From Cenococcum geophilum 1.58 (taxonomy: Eukaryota > Ascomycota > Dothideomycetes > Gloniales > Gloniaceae): a DNA stretch of 64,000 nt. The stretch is from contig KV748181.1 of the NCBI GenBank assembly GCA_001692895.1, positions 1,989,640 through 2,053,639 on the forward strand. The letters run 5' to 3'. The notes under the pieces were generated by a model that was given only the letters and a program-made list of their open reading frames with translations, was not told where the DNA came from and ran no database searches. A program made the translations under genes and the position numbers. Below, in pieces: positions 35,801-47,983 of the stretch (position 1 is its first letter; the number at the start of each line of letters is the position of its first letter).

Positions 35801-37232
35801 CGTTAAGTATCTCTAATATTAACCTAACCTATAATCCAATTAATCCTTAGATTATATTCCTATAACTAAGGCATTCTTAGTACTGCCTTATCCCGTCCTA
35901 ATAGTAGGATATTAAAAGATATCCCAATTTGTCTTCCTTTAATAGTTATTTAAATTGGTCCTGTTTTAAGACTAATAATCCCTCCTCTATAGGTTATTAG
36001 ATCTCCTAAAATCGTAACTAATAGGTAAGGTTGCTCCTTCTATCTATATAGTAGTCCTATTTTTTTTAAACTACTACTAGTAAGATATAGTTCCTTATTG
36101 CTCTACTGTCTATTAGTGCTTCAAACTGCTAATTTTACCATTTAACTTATAAATTTAGGTGTTATCCTTAAATTCCTTTAAGGGTCTAAGGCTCTACTAC
36201 TAGCTCCCTCTAGTCCTATAGGCCTCTACTTTTCCTAACTATTAGCTGCTTAATCCTATTTATACTTAGTCCCTTTTTAGCCAATACTTAGTTTGCTTTT
36301 TATCTTTAATATACTATAGATACGTGTTCTCTAGGCATTCCCACTACTATTATCCGTCTAGGTATTCTTCTATAAGAAATATTTTTAGCTAAAGTATTAA
36401 GTTACCTAACTCCTAAACTTCTACTAAATGCTAACTATATATATACTTAGCGTTTTAATACTTCTATTCTTCTACTAACTAATATATTCTTATAGGGTAT
36501 TTCTAATGCTTATTTTTTGGTGCTCTGTATATATTATACGTATTGTCCACATATATAATTTACGTTAATATATAATATACTAGGTGCTTTAGGTTAACTC
36601 TTAGCTTATTTTTATCCTTAAGTTTAAACCTTTCTTATATCAATCTAAATATCGCGACTTTATTTATAGGTACTAAGATACGTCTCTTACTTCTCTAGTC
36701 CTCTAAACGCTTCTCTAGATCCTTTAATATTATAATTAAGGCTCCCTTAATATAACTTATCGCTTTTTCTATAATTAGGTGGTTTTAGATAACTTTCTCG
36801 TCTAACCATATATAGAAATCTTCCTACTTATTATTATGCCTTTACCTATACCACTTTTAGTATAGCTGCTAGAGTGTATATGGCTTATCCGTAAGGAAGT
36901 ATCTTCTTATTACTACGTTGTAACAGCCCTTTATATATCGTTCTTTAAACCTTATTAGAATCCCTAGATCCTCTTCTTATTCTAGTTTAGTAAGCCACTT
37001 AGCTCTTAGTATGCCTACCCTAGGCCTATTAGTGATTCTTTATACTAGCGCCCTGTCCCTTATACGTCCTAATATACTAGATCTCTTATCTAGTTTCTAC
37101 TCTTACTATAAGGTAATTCTTGCCCTAAATTCTTCTATAGTTTCTTTTCTTTCGCGTCTTATAAGTAGATCCTTAAAGTCTTCTTACTTTTTAATCTTTA
37201 GGCCGAATACTGTGTTCCCCTAGTAAGTCTTC
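32820..37232 (-). pseudogene. Gypsy-B pol polyprotein (integrase to protease side), inactivated
   Basis: Collinear with 18700-23110 of Gypsy-A: the same blocks for chromodomain (around 32900-33000), integrase (33640-33900) and reverse transcriptase (35350-35600) appear with a different set of RIP stops. Interrupted at 37232 by Gypsy-E and continued from 43816. Confidence 0.75.
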
Positions 37233-37435
37233 TATTAGGCTATAGAGACGCACTAGCTATAACCAACTTAGCGCAGGCGAGGCGTAGGCGAGGCGCCTAC
37301 AAAACGTAGTCGCCCCGCATTAGAGAACAGCAGAATTTAGTTCTATAGTTCTACTTCATTAAGAACCAGAAACTCTTTGCATCCCGCTACTATTATTACA
37401 TTACTACATGCCCTAAGGACCTTGGCGTCCTAACA
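37233..37435 (+). repeat. Gypsy-E 5' LTR
   Basis: 203 bp. Contains the short tandem GGCGAGGCGTAGGCGAGGCG in both copies. Confidence 0.88.
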
Positions 37436-37571
37436 GTACTAAATTCTTATCCCTTTTTAGGGGTAGTGGCCCGATAACACAGCGGCCTATAAAGGCCACG
37501 ACTACGTAGCAGTAACCCTCTGTCGAGAAGACGACCTATATTTATTAGCTATATTGCAGCCTATTGACCTA

Positions 37572-40500
37572 ATGGCGAGACGCGGGCGTACTAGCGTAGT
37601 GCGTAATACTAAGTCTAGGGATCAGCCCCAGGATAACATAGGCGAACCTATATTGTCCTAGACAGAACCGGAAGCTACGGATAAAGGGGATATATAAGAA
37701 GAAATATAACGGCTAGAAAACGAGAAGCTATAACTCCTAAAGCAAAGAAAACTATACTTACTTAGGGAAGAGGTAGAAGTGCTAAGACGGCGTTAACGTG
37801 GCGAGGTAACGTTAACTCCCGTTCCTAACCCAGATCTACAACCTTAAACTATCCTATTAGAGTACTTAGATAGTAGCTAGATGCGTCTAAACCTTAAGCG
37901 GAAGGCTACTAATATAATAGGCGCTTCGTTAAAACGGGCCGTTAAAATAAAGAAGATTGCTCCGTATTATGGTAAGACTATATAAGAGCACTAAGACTTC
38001 CGCAGCAGCTTAAAGCTAGCATTCTACTTAGAGCATAACGGCTTCTTAGATAAGGATACTAAAGTTGCGTTTACTATATAATATATAAAGGGGACCAACC
38101 GAACCCTTTAGCTATAGTATAAAGATAACTACCTAGATATATAGTTTACCTAGGAGGAGCTAATAGAATTCCTACTTAACCAAATTAAAAGTCCTATTAA
38201 TTAAGAACTCTATATAGCCCTAATATATGCGAAGGCAATATAGCGAACCGATTAACTAGTAAATAAGTTTACTGCTTACCTAACCTCCTTAGAAGCGTAA
38301 ATTAACCCTCCTTACGATATAAAGTATTTAATAATATATCTATTCGCGAAGCTGCGGCTAGAGCTACGGGTTACTATTACTAACTATTAAGAATTCCCTT
38401 AAACACAAGATTAGCTAGTTTCCCTAGCTGCCCTATTAGAGGAAAACTAGAAGAGCGCAAGCGCCCTATAGGGTAGAAGTAATAGGCGCGCCGCGAACTT
38501 AAATATAAAGACCATCTAGTTAGGTAACTTAGGGAAAGCGGACTCTAAAACCACCGCCGGCAACTTAATGGTAGGGTAAAGTAATATCACCGGGGGTTCA
38601 ACTTAGCCTAAAGGAAACTGCAAAATTTATAGCAAGCTAGGATATTGGTGGCGATAGTGCCTAGAGCAGCGATAGTAATAGTAGCCGCTACTAAGCAGCG
38701 TAAACGCTATCTCTATACTGGGAAAAGGTAGGCGCCCTTAGAGCCCCTTACACCCGTAGGGCGTAAGCTACCACTAGATCGTAAGAAAGCTATTACTGTT
38801 TTAGGAGAAGTCCTATTTAAGTAGACTTAAAAGGAAATCTTAGTAATGCTTAATCTTGGCGCCGAAGTAAATATAATTAATTAGTAATTTATAATGGAGT
38901 GTAACTTTAAGACACTAGATGTAAAATTGCCTACCTACTCCTAGTTAAATAAAACTTAGGCATATTGCTATAAAGCCTATAAGGTACTATTAAAAATAAA
39001 GGACAGCTGGGGTAGGATTAGGGAAGTAACCCTTATCTACTATAGAATGGCTAATATATCCCCTACTGTTACCCTAGGTATACCGGGGTTGAAGAAGGCC
39101 CGACTTCTTATTAACTGCGAGGCGAAGGCATAGCAATAGAAGCTAGACGGCTCGTCCCTATTGCTATAAACCCTTAAGGGTTTTACAGAGTCTCTTTAGA
39201 GGGAATCTAGGGTCTTCGCCCTAGTAATTGCTAGATTAATGCCTAGTAAATAAGACAACGGCAGCTTGCCGGTTCTTCCCCTATAGTTAAAAGAAGCTAG
39301 CGATGTCTTCTTATATAAGGAAGCAGGAAAGCTACCCTAATACCACTAGGGCGACTATACTATTGACCTAGAAGAGGGATAGGAGGTCCTATATAGACCG
39401 CTCTATAACCTCTTAGTTAAGGAGCTAGAGGTACTAAGGGAGTACTTAAATAATGCCTTAGCTAAAGGTTAGATCTAACTAAGTACTAGTCCCGTAGGGG
39501 TACCTGTCCTATTTATACCTAAAAAAGATAGGAAGCTGCGGCTCTATATAGACTATAGAGGCCTTAATAAGGTAATGATTAAGAATCGTCTCGCACTACT
39601 ATTAATTAGTAAGACCTTGGACCGCTTAGTAGGTTCCAAGATCTTTACTAAGTTGGACTTAATAAATGCGTACTACCGCCTTCGTATCCGTCGGGGCGAT
39701 AAGTAGAAGATAATATTCCGCACGCGTTACGGCCACTTTAAGTATTTAGTTTTACCTTTTAGGTTAACTAACGGACTAGCGACCTTTTAGGGCTATATTA
39801 ATTGAGCCTTATTAGGACTAGTAGACGTCTTCTATATAGTCTACCTTAATAATATTTTAATTTTCTCTGAAAATCTAGAGGAATACTAGCGCCACGTACT
39901 AGAAGTGCTATATAGGTTGCGGTAATATTAACTATATATAAACCTTAAGAAGTGCAGGTTTGGCGTATAAGAGGTTAAGTTTTTAAAATATATTATTAGT
40001 TCTAAAGGCGTAGCGATAGATTTTAGCTAGGTAGAAGCCATTACTAAATAGAAGAGCCCTTAATCCTATAGGGATATCTAGGTCTTTTTAGGTTTTGCTA
40101 ACTTCTATTACCGGTTTATCTATAAGTACTCTACTATTGCGAAGCCTATTACTAATCTCCTTAAGGGAGCAAAGAACGGCTATAAAGCTAGGCCTTTTAG
40201 TTGGCCAGAAGAGGCGGAGTAGGCGATACGCCGGCTCTACGACGCCTTTATAACGGCGCTGCTCCTATAATACTATACGCTAGGCTTACTAACCCGGTTG
40301 GAGACTAATGCCTCTATATAAGGCCTAGCAGCAATTATATTATAGCTATTTAAAGATGGCCTTTAGCATCTAATAGCCTTCTAGTCTAGGAAGCTTTCGC
40401 TAGTAGAGCGTAATTATAAAACCTATAATTAGGAGCTACTAGCTATTATAGAGGCTTTTAAGCATTAGAGACACTATATTAAGGGGCTATTAAGCCGCCT

Positions 40501-42493
40501 AAAAGTGCTTACAGACTATAATAATCTAAAGGGTTTTATAAAAGTAAAAGCCCTTAATGGACGGTAAGCCAGATAGGCTATAGCATTAGCTGCCTATAAC
40601 TTTGTTATTAAGTATAGGGTGGGAAAAATAAACCCCATAGACGCGCTGTTAAGGCAACCCCTAGGCGTAGGGGGTCCGCTAGAAGAAGACACTATGCTAC
40701 TATTACTTTAAAGGACTTTAGGAATGTAGGGCCACTAACCTAAGGTAAAAGTCCTATTAGGTGTATAAGAAAGCGAGCCTTCTATAGAGGTGTTATTTCT
40801 ACGGTTATAAGCCGGCAACCTAACAGCGGTACGCCTGGGCTATATAGTATTACGGTTTAACTAGGTAACCTACATATATGCTATTAAGTAGCGTGTAATA
40901 AGGACCTAAGTTAGAGTAGTAAGCGCTTAAGAGAGTGCCTACGAGTCTAGTATAGAAATAGTCGTTAAGCTTATTAAAGGACTTTAAACCATAGATAACT
41001 TTATACTATAAAAGCGTAGCAACAGCGTAGATCCGGCGAGATACCGTTAACACGCCCGCTTAAAGCTAGTATAGCAGTTTAATTCTACTAGACTACTTTA
41101 TTACTATAGGAGGTTATATATACCCCTAGACCTAATAGTTTATATAAAGCTCCTACAGATCTACTACGATAATGCCCTAGCTGGGCACTTTAGTAAGAAA
41201 AAGACTCTAGATCTACTCTCGCGTAAGTACTACTAGCCTAGTATAACTGCGGATGTTATAAACTATATCTTTACCTATAATCTATGCTAGCGTATACGTG
41301 CGCCTTAATATTGCCCTTATAGCGAGCTCTAAGCGCTGCCTTGCCCGGATCAGCCGTGGTAGGAGATTATAATAGACTTTATTACAGGCCTACCACCTAG
41401 TAGATAAGGCGATAAGGTATATAACGCGATATGCGTAATAGTCAACCGCTATACTAAGATGGCTTTGTATCTGCTTATAGTAAAAACTATTACAGTAACC
41501 GAACTTGCAGACCTCTTCCTTAATAAAGTAGTACGCCGTTTTGGAACCCCTAGAGGGATTATCTTTAATTACGGCAGTATCTTCACTAGTAAGTTCTAGT
41601 CGGAGCTATGCTTTGCTATAAAGATAAAACGTAGGCTAAGTACGGCTTTTTATCCGCAAATGGACGGGTAAATAGAACGCCAAAACTAAACCCTAGAGTA
41701 TTACCTCCGTATATTCTGTAACGAGAAGTAAAGTAACTAGTTAGGCCTCTTATTACTAGCCGAATTCGCCTATAATAATGCTAAATATAGCACGACGGGT
41801 ATAAGCCCGTTTTATGCCTACTATAGGTTTTACCCACGTCTAGAATACGAGGTCTAGGTAGACGATAGTAGTTCTATTCTAGCCGCCTTTAAGAGGATTA
41901 AAAGAATATCCCTTAAACGCAAAGCGCTGGCGAAACGCTAGGAGCACGCCGCTAAGGCGTAGGCGAAATACTATAATCGTTGTCACTAACTATAGGCATA
42001 TAAAGTAGGGGATCTAGTCTTGCTATTGACTAAGAACCTTAAACTAAAAAGGCTAAGTAAGAAGCTTATAGCACGCTTTATTAAACCTTTTAGTATAGCT
42101 AAACTAGTCGGAAAGTAAGCGTACCGGCTATATCTACCTATGTCTTACCGTATTTACCTAGTGTTCTATATTAGCTTACTAGAGCTATATAAATAACGTA
42201 AGGGCATTACTAGAGACCCTTTACTAGGGCCTATTAAGCTAGATAATAAAGAGGACTAAGAGGACTAGTACAAGGTAGAAGAAATATGTGGAAGGAAAAG
42301 ACGTAACTAGACCCTATAGTACCTGGTTAAGTAAAAAGGCTAGCTAGAAGAGTATAATAAATAGGTCCTAGTAGAGGACATTAATAAGGACGCAAAGGAG
42401 ATGTATAATAGTTACTTTACCCTAAGGGGTAAACGGAAAAGAAAGTAGATAGGAGAATAAAAAACTTTTAATTACGCCCTACTAGTGGGGTGA
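37572..42493 (+). pseudogene. Gypsy-E gag-pol with C-terminal chromodomain, inactivated
   Basis: The ATG at 37572 starts MARRGRTSVVRNTKSRDQPQ. A degraded zinc knuckle (CKIYSKLGYWWR.C) is near 38620, and the protease motif reads LNLGAEVNIIN near 38842. The RT is well preserved: LRLYIDYRGLNKVMIKN, DLINAYYRLRIRRGDK and NILIFSE (39530-39870). RNase H follows, then integrase with the HHCC region and IIIDFITGLPPSR, and a C-terminal chromodomain-like block (YLVK.KG.LEEYNK). Stops are Trp/Gln-derived. Start and end are not in one frame, so a gag/pol frameshift or an indel exists. Confidence 0.85.
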
Positions 42494-42549
42494 CGACGGA
42501 ATAATAGTAGAGTAATAGTAGTACGCCGATAGAAATATAGATACTCTAT

Positions 42550-42672
42550 AGCTTTAACAAATCCTCTCTTTCCTCCCCTCCTTCCTCTTCCTTATCCTCC
42601 TCCCCCTCTTTATTCTCCTTCTCTCCCTCCTCCTTATTCTCCTTACCCTTATCCTCCTCCTTATCCCTTATA
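42550..42672 (+). repeat. Pyrimidine-rich tract downstream of Gypsy-E pol
   Basis: About 120 bp almost wholly C and T on the plus strand (repeats of TCCTCC, TCTCCT and CCTTATCC). It separates the pol pseudogene from the antisense ORF. Its complement is polypurine. Confidence 0.7.
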
Positions 42673-42809
42673 ATGGGAGGTATATTAGCCTATAAGTACT
42701 ATTAGTATACACTACAACGGCGAAATACCTGCGCTACGACACGTACTAAAGCGCGCATTATATTAAGAATTCCTTTAAGAGTACGACGGATAGCCTATAA
42801 TTCCTATAC

Positions 42810-43330
42810 TTAAAGTAGGGGAAAGTCTTTACCCTTTAGGCGCTGGCGGAGACTATACTTGGCGCTGGTGCGCACTAAGGCCTTAATATCCTTTATAAAG
42901 GACTTCTAGGCGGCAGCGACGTAAGCGTTAAGGTTAGCCGTGTCTCCGCCAGTAACCCGCTAGCGCTTAGCCCTATTAATAAGGGCAAGCAGCTTGTTTA
43001 GGCGGCTATAGAAGGCCTTAGGGACCTAGTCTGTTAGCTATTAGAACCTAAACTAACCTACTTAGACGTACTAGTTAGCACGACTTATTTAGTCGTCGGT
43101 AGTACCCGTAATTATAGTTGGCCTACTTACTATAGGTGGCCCGCCTAGCTATAGCTATACGCTTGGCGTAATGGAGGTAGATTAGTTCTAGTAAAGCTAG
43201 GGGAGTAGCTTATAAGCGGCGTGGGAGCTTTAACGGCGCCTAGTAGGGTTAGCGATAGCTATAAGCTAGTATAAAGAATACTTACGGAAAGCTCGCGAGT
43301 AGGCAAACCAATAGCTTGGCGCTTGCGATT
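42810..43330 (-). pseudogene. Antisense accessory ORF of Gypsy-E, Gln-rich, unknown function, inactivated
   Basis: Read on the minus strand, one frame gives GGPPIVSRPTIITGTTDD, then VPKAFYSRLNKLLALINRAK, VTGGDTANLNAYVAAA and KSFIKDIKALVRTSAKYSLR, ending KGKDFPLL with TAA at 42812-42810. Almost all interruptions are TAG or TAA placed like former Gln codons, the pattern of RIP on a real gene. It lies opposite to gag-pol between pol and the 3' LTR. I recognise no domain. I recall antisense extra genes in a few fungal Gypsy elements (Boty of Botrytis), but homology is untested. The true start is unclear. Confidence 0.5.
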
Positions 43331-43612
43331 TATAATTAATTAGAAATTATGGAGAAGGCGAGTCGTAGGCTAAAAGAATTGGAATGGACTTGGAAGGGAA
43401 ATCTAATATCCTACCTAGGTAGGAACTCCTACCTTTATAGATCTCTACAAGGTCCTATTATTATATTATCCTATTATTATATTATCCTATTATTACATTG
43501 TCTAATTTACTTAAATTTATTAAAAACTTTTTATTTAGAGAAGGACAATAATAGCACTCCTATTATATAATAGCGTCGGCTAAGGATAGCCGCTTAAGAA
43601 GGGGGGGGNAAT

Positions 43613-43815
43613 TGTTAGGCTATAGAGACGCACTGGCCATAACCGGCTTAGCGCAGGCGAGGCGTAGGCGAGGCGCCTACAAAACGTAGTTGCCCCGTAT
43701 TAGAGAACAGTAGAATTCAGTTCTACAGTTCTACTTCATCAAGAACCAGAAACTCTTTGCATCTCGCTACTGTTGTTACATTACTACATGCCCTAAGGAC
43801 CTTGGCGTCCTAATA
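43613..43815 (+). repeat. Gypsy-E 3' LTR
   Basis: 203 bp, directly preceded by AAGGGGGGGG and an N. Confidence 0.88.
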
Positions 43816-45502
43816 TCTAAGTCTATATACCTATCTCCTAGCCTAACTACTATTTGTATTATAGATTCTCTAATCTATAAAAAAGCCTCTTACCTCTTAT
43901 TTACGAGTGTCCTTATTTATACTCCGAATTCTTAACCCTTTTAGATTTATAATCCTAAGCTTACTTCTTTCTTAAGCTTAGCTCCAGCCTTAGTTTAACT
44001 AGGCTTATTTAGTGTTCTTATCTTGTCTTAAAAATCTTATGCCTATAGGAAACTCTATCCTAAGCTTATTTATATATCTTTAAACTAAGCTGCTACCCTA
44101 CTTTATCAATTACTGTTTATTGTAGGTCCTTAGGTTTACCTTATCTTATCTTAAAAATCTTAGTTATCTCTTATCTTATTTTAAGAATCTTAAGCCTTTA
44201 GCCTTTTGCCTTTATTAAGTGCTAAAGTGGCTCACTATTCTACTTCTTTTGCGTCTTATAAAGCAATAGATATCGTATCTAGTGGGGTCTTAATCCCTAC
44301 TAATATTCCCTACTTTATAGTGGAATTATCCTCTACCTCTAGTATAACATCTCTAAGGTCTACGTGCTCCTAGTAAGCCGCCTTTATTACCTTATTATTA
44401 TAAAATGTTTCGCCTATATTAAAGTTATTATCCTTAATATCTAATCTGCGAACTAGTTTATTAGTTCCTCTATATCCTATAAGTGCTAGCTCTTATAGCT
44501 AATAGCTTACGCTATACTTAGCGTCCTTATAAATTTAGCATACGTTATTATAATAAAATGCGAAACTTTTAATTAAATATTCTTTTGTTCCTTGTAGTAT
44601 ATTATTATCCCTCTATATATATATATTGTCTACTAGTGGTTAAGTTCCCTTTATTACATAGTAACTCTAACTATCTTTATAATCTCTTATAAAATAACCT
44701 TATTTTCCGCAATTTATATAAGCTCCTTTTTTAAACTATTAACTTTATTATAGAGTCCACCTAAATATCTTCTGCTACTAAGATTCCTGGTTTAGCCTCT
44801 ACTCCCTAGTCTTATAATTACTAGATCCTTAACCTTTAGGTTTTTACAGTTTCTTACTCTATCTCTTATAGGCTTCTTTAGTACCACTTAGGTCTATTAG
44901 CTCTGCGCTATACTATAATTTCTAACTTAGCTTTAGTTATTACGTACTCTACACCTTATATAACTATAGAACTTTATCCTAGCCTCTCTTAGCCTATTCC
45001 CTTTAGTAGATCCAATTATTAATCTTAATCGCTTAATCTATTAGTTCCTTTAGGGTATCCATATCTTCTATTAGGATAATTATATCTTAGACTTTAGCCT
45101 TAAGTCCTTATTTATACTGTGCTATAAGCGCCCTATTATTTTACTTTACTTATATTGCTAACGTCTAGAACTACGTTATATACTTAATTGCTAAGGTTTA
45201 TTATATAATATCTTAGAGTTTCTTTTTTGCCGTAGTTGTTAATTCTAGGTCTCTAAATATCTATATAAGCCGTTCCGCGAACCCTTTTTAGCTTAAGAAC
45301 ATAAACCGTATATCTTAATTAGTAGTTGTTATACTATTCGCTTATATCTCCATAAAGTAAAACTTAAATTACTTAAGTGCCCTTCCTAATAGGAATAGTC
45401 CTATATACGCTATTCAATCTATAGGTGTTAGTAGCTTTACCCCTTCTTACGTAACCTTAAAGTGTATTTACGTAAGGAATCCTTTAAGCTTTAATCTTTC
45501 TC
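43816..45502 (-). pseudogene. Gypsy-B protease/gag part, inactivated
   Basis: Collinear with Gypsy-A 23127-23768 plus 29775-30833. It runs through the site where A has its Copia (about 44422) without a break. It contains the Gag capsid region on the minus strand and is interrupted at 45502 by the minisatellite element. Confidence 0.75.
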
Positions 45503-45565
45503 CATCGGGAAAATATTCGCAGGATGAGATTCAAGTAGACTTTGATTTTCGCGTTTCGCGTAATT

Positions 45566-45804
45566 GACATGCAATTTAACCAACTCGACACGCAATTAAC
45601 NAACTTGACACGCATTTAACTAACTTAACACGCAATTTAACCAACTTAACACGCAATTGACTAACTTAACACGCAATTCGACTAACTTAATACGCAATTA
45701 ACTAACTTAACACGCAATTCGACTAACTTAATACGCAATTGACCAACTTAANANGCAATTTAACTAACTTAATACGCAATTAACACGCAATTGACTAACT
45801 TAAT
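45566..45804. repeat. Minisatellite 1, 20-21-bp units
   Basis: About 12 units on the pattern ACACGCAATTGACTAACTTA. Ns at 45601, 45752 and 45754. Confidence 0.85.
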
Positions 45805-45965
45805 ATATTTAAAAGTTAAATAATGCGCAGTTAACCTACTTAGCAACTTTAAAAGGTAACTGTATATTTCTTAACATGCAATTAAGGTAAAATTGTATGC
45901 TATATATTTAACTATTATATATTATCTAATATAATCTTATACAATCTTATATAGTCTTATTACTT

Positions 45966-46408
45966 AGAGGCTCTGCATGAGGCTCTGCACGAGGCTCTAC
46001 ACGAAGCTCTACACGAAGCTCTACACGAAGCTCTGCGTACAGAGGCTCTGCACGAAGCTCTGCGCATAGAGGCTCTGCACGAAGCTCTGCACGAAGCTCT
46101 GCACGAAGCTCTGCACGAAGCTCTGCACGAAGCTCTGCACGAAGCTCTGCACGAAGCCTCTACATACAGAGGCTCTGCACGAGGCTCTGCGCGAGGCTCT
46201 GCGCACGGAGGCTCTGCACGAAGCTCTGCACGAAGCTCTGCGTACGGAGGTCTACACGAAGCTCTGCACGAGGCTCTGCGCGAAGCTCTGCATACGGAGG
46301 CTCTACACGAAGCTCTACACGAAGCTCTATACGAAGCTCTACGTACAGAGGCTCTGCACAAGGCTCTGCGCGAAGCTCTGCGTACGGAGGCTCTACACGA
46401 AGCTCTGC
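45966..46408. repeat. Minisatellite 2, 12-bp units
   Basis: Units GAAGCTCTGCAC, with variants GAGGCTCTGCAC and CGTACAGAGGCTCTG that form a loose higher-order pattern. Because 12 is divisible by 3, the minus strand stays open for 133 codons as repeated CRAS. I do not regard this as a gene. Confidence 0.88.
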
Positions 46409-46544
46409 ATCGGGTCCCGCTATATTCCCGATAGCGTCTACACGTGTCTCTGCCTACGTAGCCGCCTTATTTTTACCCTTCCTTCCTTCCTTCCTTACAT
46501 CCTCCCTACCTAGGGAGGCACTAGAACGGCAGCCAGCAGAGGAC

Positions 46545-47062
46545 CGTTGCTAGAACTAGATGACTATCGCTAGAACTAAACGACCGTCGCCAGAACCAGA
46601 CGACCCGTACTAGAACCAGACGACCGTCGCCAGAGCCAGACGACCGTCGCCAGAACCAGACGACCGTCGTCAGAGCCAGACGACTATCGCCAGAGCCAGA
46701 CAACTGTCGCTAGAACCAGACGACCGTCGCCAGAACCAGACGACCGTTACCAGAACCAGACGACCGTCGCCAGAGCCAGACGACCGTCGCTAGAGCCAGA
46801 CGACCGTCGCCAGAACCAGACGACCGTCTCCAGAGTCAGACGACTGTCGCCAAAACCAGACGACCGTCGCCAGAGCCAGACGACCGTCGCCAGAACCAGA
46901 CGACCGTCGCTAGAACCAGACGACCGTCGCCAGAACCAGACGACCGTTACCAGAGCCAGACGACCGTTACCAGAACAGACGACCGTCGCCAGAACCAGAC
47001 GACTGTCGCCAGAGCCAGACGACCGTCGCTAGAACCAGACGACTGTCGCCAGAGCCAGACGA
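46545..47062. repeat. Minisatellite 3, 20-bp units
   Basis: About 26 head-to-tail units of CGACCGTCGCCAGAACCAGA with few substitutions. One unit near 46975 is a base short. Confidence 0.9.
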
Positions 47063-47107
47063 CAACGACTAGCCAGCGAACACTATAAACGATTCGATCG
47101 ATTGATC

Positions 47108-47395
47108 GAATCAAGGTAGCCACAGACAGGTAGGCACAAACAGGGAGATGCTAACGGGTAGGCAGATGTAGACAGGTAGGCAGATACAGACAGGTAAGCA
47201 GATGCAGATAGGTAAGCAGATGCAGACAGGTAGGCAGATACTGACGGTAGGCAGATATAGACAGGTAGGCAGATGTAAACAGGTAGGCGATACAGACGGG
47301 TAGGCAATATAGACAGGTAGGCAATGTAGATAGGTAGGCGATGCAGGCAGATAGGTAGATAGGTAGGTAGGTAAGTTAATAGGTAAATAGGTAGA
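47108..47395. repeat. Minisatellite 4, about 18-bp units
   Basis: Units ACAGGTAGGCAGATGCAG with length variants, decaying rightward to TAGGTAGG. Confidence 0.85.
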
Positions 47396-47532
47396 AGAGA
47401 ACCATCGCTATATTATATTAAATTATCTAAAATAATATTNTTTATTTTGCTAGCCTTATAAATAGCTTTAAAATAGCTTTTATTTATTTAAAATATGCTA
47501 TTAGTATAAAAGAGGTAAATATAATTATAGTT

Positions 47533-47645
47533 GCCAAATGCGCAGATTGCTGGCAGGTTGCGCGTAGGTTGCGCATAGGCTGCGCGCAGGCTGCGTGTTA
47601 AAAAAACACGATATAGGCTAGTCGGTCGAGTTGCCAAATGACCTC
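47533..47645. repeat. Minisatellite 5, 11-bp units between two GTTGCCAAATG copies
   Basis: Four units of GGTTGCGCGTA / GGCTGCGCGCA type (about 47555-47600). GTTGCCAAATG occurs on both sides, near 47532 and 47630. Confidence 0.7.
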
Positions 47646-47713
47646 AACTGCGCGCCAATTGCGTTAACCACCAGCCATTGAGGCCATTGAAAGGGTACCA
47701 TATTTTGCCGATG

Positions 47714-47938
47714 TCCTAAATATCTCTTAATTAATAGTAGCTTAACCCTTATCGCTCCTATTTTATTAACCCTTTCTTCTAGCGCCGCATTGTTAGTTAT
47801 TAACTAGTTAATTACCTCTTATAACTATCTAACCATTATAGGTTGCTATAAGTTAGTATCTGCTATACTAATGTCGTTATCTAACCTTAAAGTAGTTGTC
47901 GCTGTTAATAGCGTTATAGTTGGTGCTTTTAGTGGCAT
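47714..47938 (-). pseudogene. Gypsy-B Gag N-terminus
   Basis: ATG intact at 47938 on the minus strand (MPLKAPT...). Reading ends at the minisatellite element and continues at 45502. This ATG identifies the lost start in Gypsy-A. Confidence 0.75.
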
Positions 47939-47983
47939 GTTATTTAACTTTCTATACTTATTACTATAACTAGGTAGTAATTA

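Larger units (their letters stand above)
37233..43815 (+). mobile_element. Gypsy-E: Ty3/Gypsy chromodomain retrotransposon inserted in Gypsy-B
   Basis: LTRs of 203 bp (TATTAGGCTATAGAG / TGTTAGGCTATAGAG ... CCTAACA / CCTAATA). Comparison with Gypsy-A (GTCTTCTAAGTC near 23125) shows the interrupted site. The expected 5-bp duplication TCTTC is present on the left, but the right flank reads TCTAAG, as if TCTTCT had slipped to TCT. Internal order is gag, protease, RT, RNase H, integrase, chromodomain, then an antisense ORF and a G-rich polypurine tract (43597-43610, one N). Confidence 0.88.
45503..47713. mobile_element. Minisatellite-packed element with terminal inverted repeats
   Basis: Gypsy-A shows the empty site TTTCTCCTAAGTATCCC. 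In Gypsy-B this is opened at 45502/47714 by 2211 bp. The left end CATCGGGAAAATAT and the reverse complement of the right end CATCGGCAAAATAT match at 13 of 14 positions. TC (or TCC, depending on the chosen end) is duplicated. Inside are five unrelated tandem arrays and short AT-rich links, no transposase. CA and TG are abundant, unlike the host. The superfamily is undetermined. Confidence 0.7.

Noticed and set aside
45960..46361. 133-codon minus-strand frame of CRAS repeats
   Set aside because: Open only because the 12-bp satellite unit is a multiple of three; no flanking coding context.
46545..47062. Regular 20-bp repeats resembling a CRISPR array
   Set aside because: Units are directly head-to-tail without unique spacers and the genome is fungal; it is a minisatellite.
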